A stretch of DNA of 20,234 nucleotides from Labilithrix luteola (lineage in GTDB: Bacteria; Myxococcota_A; Polyangia; Polyangiales; Polyangiaceae), in assembly GCA_026225435.1 (NCBI GenBank), contig JAMFST010001399.1, positions 1-20,234 of the forward strand. The letters are read 5' to 3'. Shown here piece after piece: positions 1 through 5,864 of this stretch (within the stretch, counting starts at the first letter, position 1; the number at the start of each line of letters is the position of its first letter). The notes under the pieces were generated by a model. It made no database searches. It saw nothing but the letters and a program-made list of their open reading frames with translations, and was not told where the DNA came from. The position numbers were made by a program, and so were the translations under genes.

Positions 1-599
1 AGCAGCGGCTGCCGTTCGATCTGCCCAACTGGGCCGTCAACAACCTGACCGGCCGCATCTTCAACAGCTTCATCTACTGGAGCTTCCCGCGGGGTCGCAC
101 CCGCGCCATCCAGCCGCCGTCGAGCTTCTTCTATCCGCTCGACGCGGTCCTCGAGTGGAATCGCGTCTTCGGCAGCCGCGGCTTCACGCAGCATCAGTGC
201 GTGCTGCCGCGCCGGGCGGGCGCCGCCGCGGTGCGCGAGTTCATGAAGCTGGTGACCGCCATCGGCACCGCGTCGCCGGTGTGCGTCATCAAGGACTGCG
301 GGCCGGAAGGAAAAGGGCTGCTCTCCTTCCCGCTCGAGGGGACCTCGATCGCCATCGACATGGCCATCACCCCCGAGATCCAGGGGATCGTCGATCAGCT
401 GAACGAGTTCGTCATCGATGCGGGCGGCCGCATCTACCTGACGAAGGACACCTTCACCCGGCCGGAGCACTACCGAAGAATGGAGAAGCGACTCGACGCG
501 TTCCTCACCGTGCGCGAGAAATGGGACCCGCAGCACAAGCTGCGTAGCGCGCAGTCGGTACGGCTCTTCGGTGACAAGACAGGCGGAGGCAAGTCGTGA
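1..599 (+). CDS. DprE1-like FAD-dependent oxidase, C-terminal part (5' end outside window)
   Basis: Reading frame 3 is open from the left edge to the TGA at 597-599 and encodes about 198 residues, so the N-terminal FAD-binding half lies outside the window. The visible part resembles the C-terminal domain of decaprenylphosphoryl-ribose 2-oxidase (DprE1): an FFYPLDAVLEWNR block, then GFTQHQCVLP, then GGRIYLTKDT, whose Lys matches the flavin-site Lys418 of mycobacterial DprE1. The segment matching mycobacterial NICVDFP, which holds the inhibitor-reactive Cys387, reads SIAIDMA here, so that position is Ala. In the known pathway this enzyme oxidises the 2-OH of a polyprenyl-phosphate ribose. The next gene, a DprE2-like reductase, overlaps it by 4 bases (GTGA), which supports a two-step epimerase pair. 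The natural substrate here is inferred; another FAD-linked sugar or alditol oxidase is possible. Confidence 0.8.
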   Translation, partial: QRLPFDLPNWAVNNLTGRIFNSFIYWSFPRGRTRAIQPPSSFFYPLDAVLEWNRVFGSRGFTQHQCVLPRRAGAAAVREFMKLVTAIGTASPVCVIKDCGPEGKGLLSFPLEGTSIAIDMAITPEIQGIVDQLNEFVIDAGGRIYLTKDTFTRPEHYRRMEKRLDAFLTVREKWDPQHKLRSAQSVRLFGDKTGGGKS

Positions 600-1336
600 A
601 GGTCGTCCTCCTCGGTGGCACCTCCGGCATGGGCCGGTCGATCGCGCGCATCCTCGCCGAGCGCGGCGACTCGACGTTCCTCCTCGGGATCCCGCAGACG
701 GATCTCGACGCCAGCGCGGCGGACCTCACCGCGCGCAGCCCGAAGCACGAGGCGACCGGGACCGCGCTGTGCGATCTGGAGAAGCCGGACACGTTCGCCC
801 CCGCGCTCGACGCAGCGGAGGCGGCGCTCGGCGGTCTCGACGCGGTCATCGTCACCGCGGCGCTCTTCGCCACGCAGGACCAGCTCGAAGCGGACATCGA
901 GCTGACGCGACGTCTCGTGACGGTGAACTACGCCAACACGGTGGTGTTCTGCGAGCACGCGCGCAAGCGGCTCCTCGCCAAGGGGGGCGGCAAGCTCGTC
1001 GTCTTCAGCTCCGTCGCGGGAGAGCGCGGGCGCAAGCCGGTCGCCATCTACGGATCGAGCAAGGCGGGCATCACCCGCTACCTCGAGGCGATGGACCACA
1101 AGTTCCACGCCGAAGGGCTGCGGGTGCTGACGGTGAAGCCGGGCTTCGTGAAGACGGGGATGACCGCGGGCGTGAAGCCGCCGCCGTTCGCCGGCGAGCC
1201 GGACCAGGTGGCGCGCGAGGTGGTCGCGGCGATGGATGCCGGCAAGACCGTCCTCTACACGCCGGGCATGTGGGCGCTGGTGATGCTCGTCATCCGCTGG
1301 CTCCCCCGCTTCGTGATGCGCAAGATCGGGTTCTAG
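596..1336 (+). CDS. DprE2-like SDR (polyprenylphospho-2-keto-arabinose-type reductase)
   Basis: A 246-residue short-chain dehydrogenase. It starts at GTG 596, which overlaps the stop of the oxidase by 4 bases, so translation is probably coupled. The N-terminus LLGGTSGMGRSIA is the nucleotide-binding glycine motif. FSSVAGERGRK followed by YGSSKAG supplies the Ser, Tyr and Lys active site. The tail, MWALVMLVIRWLPRFVMRKI, closely resembles the hydrophobic and basic C-terminal tail of mycobacterial DprE2, which ordinary SDRs lack. DprE2 reduces the keto-sugar made by DprE1, completing ribose-to-arabinose epimerisation on a lipid carrier. The tail suggests membrane association. Adjacent DprE1-like and DprE2-like genes make the assignment stronger than either alone; the lipid and sugar used in this organism are unknown. 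Confidence 0.8.
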   Translation: MKVVLLGGTSGMGRSIARILAERGDSTFLLGIPQTDLDASAADLTARSPKHEATGTALCDLEKPDTFAPALDAAEAALGGLDAVIVTAALFATQDQLEADIELTRRLVTVNYANTVVFCEHARKRLLAKGGGKLVVFSSVAGERGRKPVAIYGSSKAGITRYLEAMDHKFHAEGLRVLTVKPGFVKTGMTAGVKPPPFAGEPDQVAREVVAAMDAGKTVLYTPGMWALVMLVIRWLPRFVMRKIGF

Positions 1337-1368
1337 CCCGCAGAAATCGCGGTTCGCGCCGCGGCTCC

Positions 1369-1397
1369 TTGACGATCGTGCACCCGTGCAGCATAGT
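1369..1397 (+). promoter_or_regulatory. Candidate sigma70-type promoter for the 1417 operon
   Basis: TTGACG (1369-1374) and CATAGT (1392-1397) are separated by 17 bases and match the -35 and -10 consensus at 5/6 and 4/6 positions. Transcription would start near 1404, leaving a leader of only about 13 bases before the ATG at 1417, and no clear Shine-Dalgarno sequence is visible. The spacer contains the inverted repeat TGCACCCGTGCA (1379-1390). A second one, TATAC-GG-GTATA (1400-1411), sits at the expected start site. Both are placed where a repressor would block the polymerase. Confidence 0.45.
1379..1390. promoter_or_regulatory. Operator-like inverted repeat TGCACCCGTGCA, copy 1
   Basis: A 5-2-5 inverted repeat (TGCAC, CC, GTGCA) lies inside the -35/-10 spacer of the 1417 promoter. 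The identical 12 bases recur at 14872-14883, between smpB and marR. In both places GATCG lies just upstream. The arrangement fits binding by the MarR-family protein encoded at 14908; the protein-site link is inference. Confidence 0.5.
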
Positions 1398-1399
1398 CG

Positions 1400-1411
1400 T
1401 ATACGGGTATA
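1400..1411. promoter_or_regulatory. Inverted repeat TATACGGGTATA at the predicted start site
   Basis: Perfect 5-base arms (TATAC and GTATA) flank GG, just downstream of the candidate -10 element and 5 bases before the ATG at 1417. Its position suggests a second operator or a contact site near +1. No regulator can be assigned from sequence. Confidence 0.3.
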
Positions 1412-1416
1412 TCGAA

Positions 1417-1752
1417 ATGTCCTGGAACCACTACGTCTCCTACTTCTTCGGCGGGATCTTCCTCGCCAACGCGATCCCGCACTGGGTGAGCGCCACCATG
1501 GGGCGGCCGTTCCAGAGCCCGTTCGCCAAGCCGTCGGGGGAGGGGCTGTCGTCCTCCACGGTGAACATCGGGTGGGGCGCCTTCAACCTCGTCGTCGGCT
1601 ACCTGCTCGTCTTCCAGGTCGGCACCTTCGACCTGCACAACCTCGCGTGCGTCGCGCCGCTGCTGGCCGGCGCCTTCGTCATCTCGCTCTTCGCTGCCCG
1701 CCACTTCGGTCGGTTTCACGGCGGGAACGACCCGCTCGAGAAGGGGACCTGA
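1417..1752 (+). CDS. Small integral membrane protein of unknown function
   Basis: A 111-residue protein starting at ATG 1417. Three hydrophobic stretches are visible, at about residues 5-25, 48-68 and 76-95, separated by short loops containing PFQSPFAKPSGEG and VGTFDLHN. It ends in a polar tail (HGGNDPLEKGT). I do not recognise a characterised family; related small membrane proteins are usually annotated as hypothetical. The stop is 2 bases before the ATG of the isochorismatase-like gene, so these genes are almost certainly co-transcribed with it and the MFS exporter. The predicted promoter lies directly upstream. Confidence 0.75.
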   Translation: MSWNHYVSYFFGGIFLANAIPHWVSATMGRPFQSPFAKPSGEGLSSSTVNIGWGAFNLVVGYLLVFQVGTFDLHNLACVAPLLAGAFVISLFAARHFGRFHGGNDPLEKGT

Positions 1753-1754
1753 TC

Positions 1755-2324
1755 ATGCCCGTCACCGCGCTCGATCCGCGTACCGCCCTCGTCGTCATCG
1801 ACCTGCAGAAGGGAATCGCCGCCTTCCCGACGGTTCATCCGATGGCCGGCGTCATCGCCGCCACGGTGAAGCTCGCCGGTGCCTTCCGTCGCGCGCAGCT
1901 CCCCGTCGTGCTCGTCACGGTGAGCCCTTCGGCTGACGGAGGCGACCGGCTGCAGACGCGCACCGAGGCGCCCGCGCGGGTCCGTGCGTTCGCGCCGGAC
2001 TTCGCCGAGCTCGTCCCGGAGCTGGCCGGACAGGCCACCGATCTCCTGGTCGTGAAGCGCCAGCCGAACGCCTTCTACGGGACCGAGCTCGACCTGCAGC
2101 TGCGCCGGCGGCACGTCACCAACATCGTGCTCACCGGCGTCTCCACCAGCAGCGGCGTCGAGGCGACGGCGCGCGCGGCGCAGGAGCGGGCGTACAATCT
2201 GACCTTCGCCACCGACGCCATCACCGACATCGACCCCGAGGCGCACGACTTCGTCCTCCGCAAGACCTTCCCCAAGCTGGGCGAGCTGGGGGCGGTCGAC
2301 GAGATCCTCGCGCTGCTCAAGTGA
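1755..2324 (+). CDS. Isochorismatase-like hydrolase lacking the usual catalytic Cys
   Basis: A 189-residue protein of the isochorismatase/cysteine-hydrolase fold. ALVVIDLQ near the N-terminus supplies the conserved Asp (D16), and VVKRQPNAFYGTEL supplies the Lys (K101). Where amidohydrolase members have TNVCVEST, this protein reads TSSGVEAT, so the nucleophile position is Gly134. That substitution is known in true isochorismatases and in a group of uncharacterised relatives, and argues against a nicotinamidase or ureidoacrylate-type amidase. The ATG lies 2 bases after the membrane protein's stop, and the MFS gene begins 10 bases downstream. No isochorismate synthase or siderophore gene is in view, so a vinyl-ether or ester-type substrate remains open. 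Confidence 0.85.
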   Translation: MPVTALDPRTALVVIDLQKGIAAFPTVHPMAGVIAATVKLAGAFRRAQLPVVLVTVSPSADGGDRLQTRTEAPARVRAFAPDFAELVPELAGQATDLLVVKRQPNAFYGTELDLQLRRRHVTNIVLTGVSTSSGVEATARAAQERAYNLTFATDAITDIDPEAHDFVLRKTFPKLGELGAVDEILALLK

Positions 2325-2334
2325 AAGTGCCCCA

Positions 2335-3654
2335 GTGAGCAGCCCGCTGCCAGAACCAAGCAAAGCCGACGGCGGGACGTTCCGCTCCCTGCGGGTGTAC
2401 AATTTTCGCGTCTGGGCGCTGGGCGCGGTCGTCTCCAACATCGGCACCTGGATGCAGCGGACGGCGCAGGACTGGCTGGTCCTCTCCGAGCTCACCCACC
2501 AGAACGCCACCGCCGTCGGCACGGTGATGGCCTGCCAGTTCGGCCCGCAGCTGCTCCTCCTGCCGCTGACCGGCTACTGCGCCGATCACTTCGACCAGCG
2601 CAAGCTGCTCTTCATCACCCAGGGGGTGATGGGCGCGCTCGCCTTCGCCCTCGGGGTGCTCACCATCACCCACCACGTGCAGCTGTGGCACGTGTACATT
2701 TTTGCCTTCCTCCTGGGGAGCGCGGCCGCCTTCGACGCACCCGCGCGGCAGACCTTCGTCGGCACCCTGGTCGGCAAGGAGAACCTGTCGAACGCCGTGG
2801 GCCTCAACTCGACGTCGTTCAACTCGGCGCGCATGGTCGGGCCGGCCGTCGCCGGGCTCCTCATCCAGCACGTGGGGACCGGCTGGGCCTTCCTCATCAA
2901 CGGGATCTCCTTCGTCGCGGTGATCCTCTCGCTCCTCTTCTTGCGCAAGAGCGAGCTGATTCCCCAGAACCGCGCCTCGCGCGCGAGCGGCGGAATGCTC
3001 GAGGGGGTGCGCTACGTGGCCAGGCGGCCCGACCTGCGCACGCCGCTCCTCATGATCCTCTTCATCGGCACCTTCGGGCTCAACTTCCCCATCTTCATCT
3101 CGACGATGGCGGTGAAGGTCTTCCACGCGGGGGCCGATGGGTTCGGGCTGCTCACGTCGATCATGGCCATCGGATCGGTCACCGCCGCGCTCCTCGTCGC
3201 GCGCCGGCGCGAGCCGACCATCGGGCTGCTCCTGCAGGCGGCGGCCGTGTTCGGCATCGGCTGCGCGCTCGCGGCGATGATGCCGACGTACCTCAGCTTC
3301 GCCGTGACACTCATCCTGATCGGTGTCGCGGTGCAGACCTTCACCACCTCGACCAACGCGATCTTGCAGATGTCCAGCGCCCCCTCGATGCGCGGCCGGG
3401 TCGTGGCCATCTTCCTCGCCATCGCGCTCGGGAGCACACCGCTCGGCGCGCCCCTGGTCGGCTGGGTCGCCGATCGCTTCGGTCCGCGCTGGGCGCTCGC
3501 CGTGGCCGCCGCCGCGGGGGTCGCCGCCGCCCTCGTCGCGCTTCGCTACCTCGTCACCCACCGCAACCTGAGGGTGCGCCGGCGCGGGCGCGGGGTGCAC
3601 TTCGTCCTCGACGAGGTCCAGCAGGCGGCCATCGAGCACGAACCGGCGGAATAG
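2335..3654 (+). CDS. MFS efflux transporter, MFS_3 / EntS-like
   Basis: A 439-residue major facilitator starting at GTG 2335. The N-terminal FRSLRVYNFRVWALG, then SNIGTWMQRTAQDWLVL, and later FDAPARQTFV, are hallmarks of the MFS_3 group that includes the enterobactin exporter EntS. The loop after the second helix (ADHFDQRKLL) is the motif-A region, and about twelve hydrophobic helices can be counted. A basic cytoplasmic tail follows (RYLVTHRNLRVRRRGRG). MFS_3 proteins export small hydrophobic molecules or siderophores by proton antiport. Its place behind an isochorismatase-like gene is compatible with export of an aromatic metabolite, but no siderophore cluster is present. Alternative upstream GTG codons are out of frame. 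Confidence 0.88.
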   Translation: MSSPLPEPSKADGGTFRSLRVYNFRVWALGAVVSNIGTWMQRTAQDWLVLSELTHQNATAVGTVMACQFGPQLLLLPLTGYCADHFDQRKLLFITQGVMGALAFALGVLTITHHVQLWHVYIFAFLLGSAAAFDAPARQTFVGTLVGKENLSNAVGLNSTSFNSARMVGPAVAGLLIQHVGTGWAFLINGISFVAVILSLLFLRKSELIPQNRASRASGGMLEGVRYVARRPDLRTPLLMILFIGTFGLNFPIFISTMAVKVFHAGADGFGLLTSIMAIGSVTAALLVARRREPTIGLLLQAAAVFGIGCALAAMMPTYLSFAVTLILIGVAVQTFTTSTNAILQMSSAPSMRGRVVAIFLAIALGSTPLGAPLVGWVADRFGPRWALAVAAAAGVAAALVALRYLVTHRNLRVRRRGRGVHFVLDEVQQAAIEHEPAE

Positions 3655-3697
3655 CCGCGTCTTGCCGGGAGTTTGCCGGGAAAGCGAACGCGAGAGG

Positions 3698-3726
3698 TTG
3701 CGTTCCGATATATCGGAAGATATAAC
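3698..3726 (+). promoter_or_regulatory. Candidate promoter for the 3733 gene, possibly leaderless
   Basis: TTGCGT (3698-3703) and TATAAC (3721-3726) are 17 bases apart; the -10 matches consensus at 5/6 positions, the -35 at only 3/6. The expected start site falls at about 3731-3733, on or beside the ATG of the small Cys-rich protein, implying a leaderless or nearly leaderless mRNA. GGAAG at 3715-3719 could otherwise serve as a distant ribosome site. Confidence 0.4.
3703..3718. promoter_or_regulatory. Perfect 16-bp palindrome, operator candidate
   Basis: TTCCGATATATCGGAA reads identically on both strands and fills the spacer between the candidate -35 and -10 elements of the 3733 gene, an arrangement typical of repressor sites. 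The TetR gene at 4040 and the MarR gene at 14908 are candidate binders, but the TetR gene has its own, different repeat. Confidence 0.5.
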
Positions 3727-3732
3727 TCTGAC

Positions 3733-3954
3733 ATGACCGGTCGCGACCTTGGCCGGGTCAAATGCAGCGCCTGCGGGGCGATCTTCGAGCCGCTCGCGTG
3801 GAGCGCGCTGGTGATGCTCGAGCGCATCGAGCCGAGCGAGGTCGAGCGCATCATCTCCGGCTGGCCCGAGGGGACGTGCGTGGAGGCGCGCCCCTGTGGC
3901 TGCTGCGGTCGACGGATCGTGGCGCGTTGCGCCCGGCCGGACCCCTCGCGTTGA
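3733..3954 (+). CDS. Small Cys-rich putative zinc-binding protein
   Basis: A 73-residue basic protein starting at ATG 3733. Two Cys clusters are visible: CSAC (C11, C14), followed by an amphipathic stretch (ERIEPSEVERIISGW), then C49 and a CGCC group (C55, C57, C58) with C66. The spacing resembles a zinc ribbon or treble-clef protein, though I cannot name the family. The TTG at 3673 is an in-frame longer start, but it lies upstream of the predicted promoter and is not favoured. The gene stands alone between the MFS gene and tetR, with a palindromic promoter of its own, so it is probably separately regulated. Confidence 0.6.
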   Translation: MTGRDLGRVKCSACGAIFEPLAWSALVMLERIEPSEVERIISGWPEGTCVEARPCGCCGRRIVARCARPDPSR

Positions 3955-4014
3955 CCGCGCCAGGAGGGCCCCTCGTGGTTTCAACCCGCTGCGCCTTCGC
4001 TGATTGCGAAAGAA

Positions 4015-4030
4015 CTTACCTTTCGGTAAG
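4015..4030. promoter_or_regulatory. Operator-like inverted repeat upstream of tetR
   Basis: CTTACC (4015-4020) and GGTAAG (4025-4030) form perfect 6-base arms around TTTC. The repeat ends 9 bases before the GTG start at 4040. It also lies between a weak TTGCGA (4004-4009) and TAAGAA (4027-4032) pair spaced by 17 bases. TetR proteins commonly repress their own gene through such a site, so autoregulation is the natural inference. Confidence 0.5.
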
Positions 4031-4039
4031 AAATGAACC

Positions 4040-4651
4040 GTGCCGCCCGCGAGCTCCCTGCACCGGCACGCCTTCCAGACGCGCCGCCGTGACCGGCACC
4101 TGAAGGTCGACGCGGTGCTCGGCACCGCGGTGCAGCTCTTTCTCGAAGTCGGATATCACCGCGCGACTCTCGACGAGGTGGCGCAGCGCCTGTCGATCAC
4201 CAAACCGGCTATCTACAATTACTTTCGCAGCAAGGAGGCCATCCTCTATGCCTGCTTCAGCCGCGCCGTCGAGGCGGTGAACGCTCGCACGGCGGACACC
4301 GAGCCGACCGCGCGCAACGGGCGCGAGCAGCTCCGCTTCTTCCTCGGCGCCTACGCCGAGGTGATGCTGACCGACTTTGGCATGTGCCTCGCCATCGTCG
4401 ACGACCGCGAGCTCACGCCGCGCTGGCGCGACAAGATCGTGGGCGAGAAGCGCAAGATCGACCGCCGCTTCCGCGCCGCCATCGAGCGCGGCATCGCCGA
4501 CGGATCGATCGTCGCGAAGAACGCCAAGCTGGCCGCTCTCTTCCTCGCCGGCGCCGTCAATTCGTGCGCGCGCTGGTTCCGGCCGGGGGGAAAGTTCTCC
4601 CGCGAGCTGGTCGTGGAGGAGCTCGTGACGCGGTTGCTCGAAGGGCTCTGA
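4040..4651 (+). CDS. TetR/AcrR-family transcriptional regulator
   Basis: A 203-residue protein starting at GTG 4040. Residues of about 22-68 hold the TetR helix-turn-helix: AVQLFLEVGYHRATLDEVA, then RLSITKPAIYNYFRSKEAIL, with the diagnostic YNYFRSKE. The C-terminal half is the variable ligand domain, helical, ending AVNSCARWFRPGG then ELVTRLLEGL. The ATG at 4033 is out of frame. An inverted repeat immediately upstream is likely its own operator. The gene is 124 bases upstream of and parallel to the ABC operon, whose leader contains another large dyad, so control of that operon is plausible. TetR regulators with FRPGG near the C-terminus often control fatty-acid or acyl-CoA genes; here that is only suggestive. 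Confidence 0.88.
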   Translation: MPPASSLHRHAFQTRRRDRHLKVDAVLGTAVQLFLEVGYHRATLDEVAQRLSITKPAIYNYFRSKEAILYACFSRAVEAVNARTADTEPTARNGREQLRFFLGAYAEVMLTDFGMCLAIVDDRELTPRWRDKIVGEKRKIDRRFRAAIERGIADGSIVAKNAKLAALFLAGAVNSCARWFRPGGKFSRELVVEELVTRLLEGL

Positions 4652-4662
4652 AGCCTCTTTTC

Positions 4663-4684
4663 CCAACTTATGCTCATTAGTTGG
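4663..4684. promoter_or_regulatory. 22-bp near-palindrome upstream of the ABC operon
   Basis: The site reads CCAACT, one base, ATG, two bases, CAT, one base, AGTTGG, so 18 of 22 positions are symmetric. It starts 12 bases after the tetR stop and lies about 90 bases before the first permease. There is no T-tract, which makes a terminator unlikely and an operator for the transport operon the better reading. Confidence 0.45.
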
Positions 4685-4688
4685 AAGT

Positions 4689-4703
4689 TGCTGCGACGCA
4701 GCA
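4689..4703. promoter_or_regulatory. 15-bp palindrome TGCTGCG-A-CGCAGCA
   Basis: Perfect 7-base arms surround a single A, 4 bases after the 22-bp dyad. It could be a second protein-binding site or a short hairpin with a CGACG loop in the leader RNA. A further weak hairpin follows, with CGAGG at 4719-4723 and CCTCG at 4733-4737. The function is unknown. Confidence 0.35.
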
Positions 4704-4775
4704 CTGCATTGCGTCAATCGAGGGACATTACTCCTCGGTAGCTTTGTCGCAGGCGACGCGGCACCATCCGCGGCG

Positions 4776-5798
4776 ATGCAAGCCTCACAGCTCTCTGCCG
4801 AGCCGGTTGCCACAGCTCCTCGACGGCTGACGCGGCGTCATGTGACGCAAGAGGTCATCGTCCTCGGGATGACGGTGGTCCTCTTCATCGTCCTCTCGAT
4901 CGCCTTGCGGGGCTTTGCCTCCACCGGCAACCTCCTCTCGCTCGTTCGCAGTGTTTCCGTGCTCGGCGTGCTCGCCGTGGGCATGGCCGTCGTCGTCATC
5001 GGTCGCGGCCTCGACCTGTCGCAGGTCGCCATCGTCGCCGTGCTCCCCGCCTGGGTCCTGCAGCGGCTCGGGCAGGGCGTGCCCACGTCGACGGCGGTGC
5101 TCTCCGCCGTCGGCATCGCGCTCGCCGTCGGGCTTGCCAATGGGTTGCTCGTCGCCTTCGTCGAGCTCCCCGCGCTCTTCTCCACTCTCGCCTCGGGAAT
5201 GCTCGTTTACGGTCTCGGACGCTCGCTCCTGCTGGAACGATCGTTCGTCTACGTGAATCCGGGGCACGAGGGATTCCTCGCCATCGGGCAAGCGAACTTC
5301 CTCGGAGTGCCCATTCCGGTGTGGATCTTCATCGGCGTGGCCGTCGCCGCGCACCTGTTTCTCTCGCGCACGCAGCGCGGTCGCTTCCTCTACGCCATGG
5401 GCGACAACTACGAAGCGGCGCGCCTGTCCGGTATCGCCGTGCGTCCGCTCACGGTGATGACCTACGTGCTCTCGTCGCTCGTGGCCATTCTCGCCGGCCT
5501 CGTCCTCGCCGCCGAGGTGGCCAGCGTGAATGCCCAGATCTTCACCTCGACGATGATCTTCGACGTGATCCTGGTGGTCGTCCTCGGCGGCGTCAGCCTG
5601 CTCGGTGGCCGCGGCAGCATCACCAGCGTGGTCGTCGGCACCCTGCTCATCGGTGTGCTGCTCAACGGCATGGTCATCATGAACTTCGACAACAACGTGC
5701 AGAACATCGTGAAGAGCATCGTGTTGCTCGGCGCCATCATCGTCGACAACCGCCTTCACCCGCGCGACGAGGAAACCGCGCGCCAGGGAGACATCTGA
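4776..5798 (+). CDS. RbsC-type ABC sugar permease (first of two)
   Basis: A 340-residue permease of the CUT2 family (ribose, xylose, galactose and autoinducer-2 importers). GRGLDLS (76-82) matches the RbsC GGIDLS motif. GDNYEAARLSGI (209-220) is the cytoplasmic loop seen in this family, and GGVSLLGGRGS (271-281) is the segment that contacts the ATPase. About nine to ten hydrophobic helices are present. ATG 4776 is preceded by a 124-base leader with two dyads. The binding-protein gene starts at or soon after its stop, placing it first in the operon. It presumably pairs with the fused permease at 6962 to form a heterodimeric pore. Confidence 0.92.
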   Translation: MQASQLSAEPVATAPRRLTRRHVTQEVIVLGMTVVLFIVLSIALRGFASTGNLLSLVRSVSVLGVLAVGMAVVVIGRGLDLSQVAIVAVLPAWVLQRLGQGVPTSTAVLSAVGIALAVGLANGLLVAFVELPALFSTLASGMLVYGLGRSLLLERSFVYVNPGHEGFLAIGQANFLGVPIPVWIFIGVAVAAHLFLSRTQRGRFLYAMGDNYEAARLSGIAVRPLTVMTYVLSSLVAILAGLVLAAEVASVNAQIFTSTMIFDVILVVVLGGVSLLGGRGSITSVVVGTLLIGVLLNGMVIMNFDNNVQNIVKSIVLLGAIIVDNRLHPRDEETARQGDI

Positions 5799-5864
5799 AT
5801 GAAGTCCACGGCAAAGGTGGGGATGGAAAACTCGCGAGCGTGCGGCTCGGAAAGGCAAGTCGTC

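Noticed and set aside
571..1416. Long upstream extension of the small membrane protein frame across the DprE2-like gene
   Set aside because: It is Arg/Gly-rich shadow sequence in another frame of the SDR; real coding begins at ATG 1417 behind a recognisable promoter.
4652..4703. Intrinsic terminator after tetR
   Set aside because: The dyads lack any following T-tract and lie close to the next gene; an operator reading fits better.
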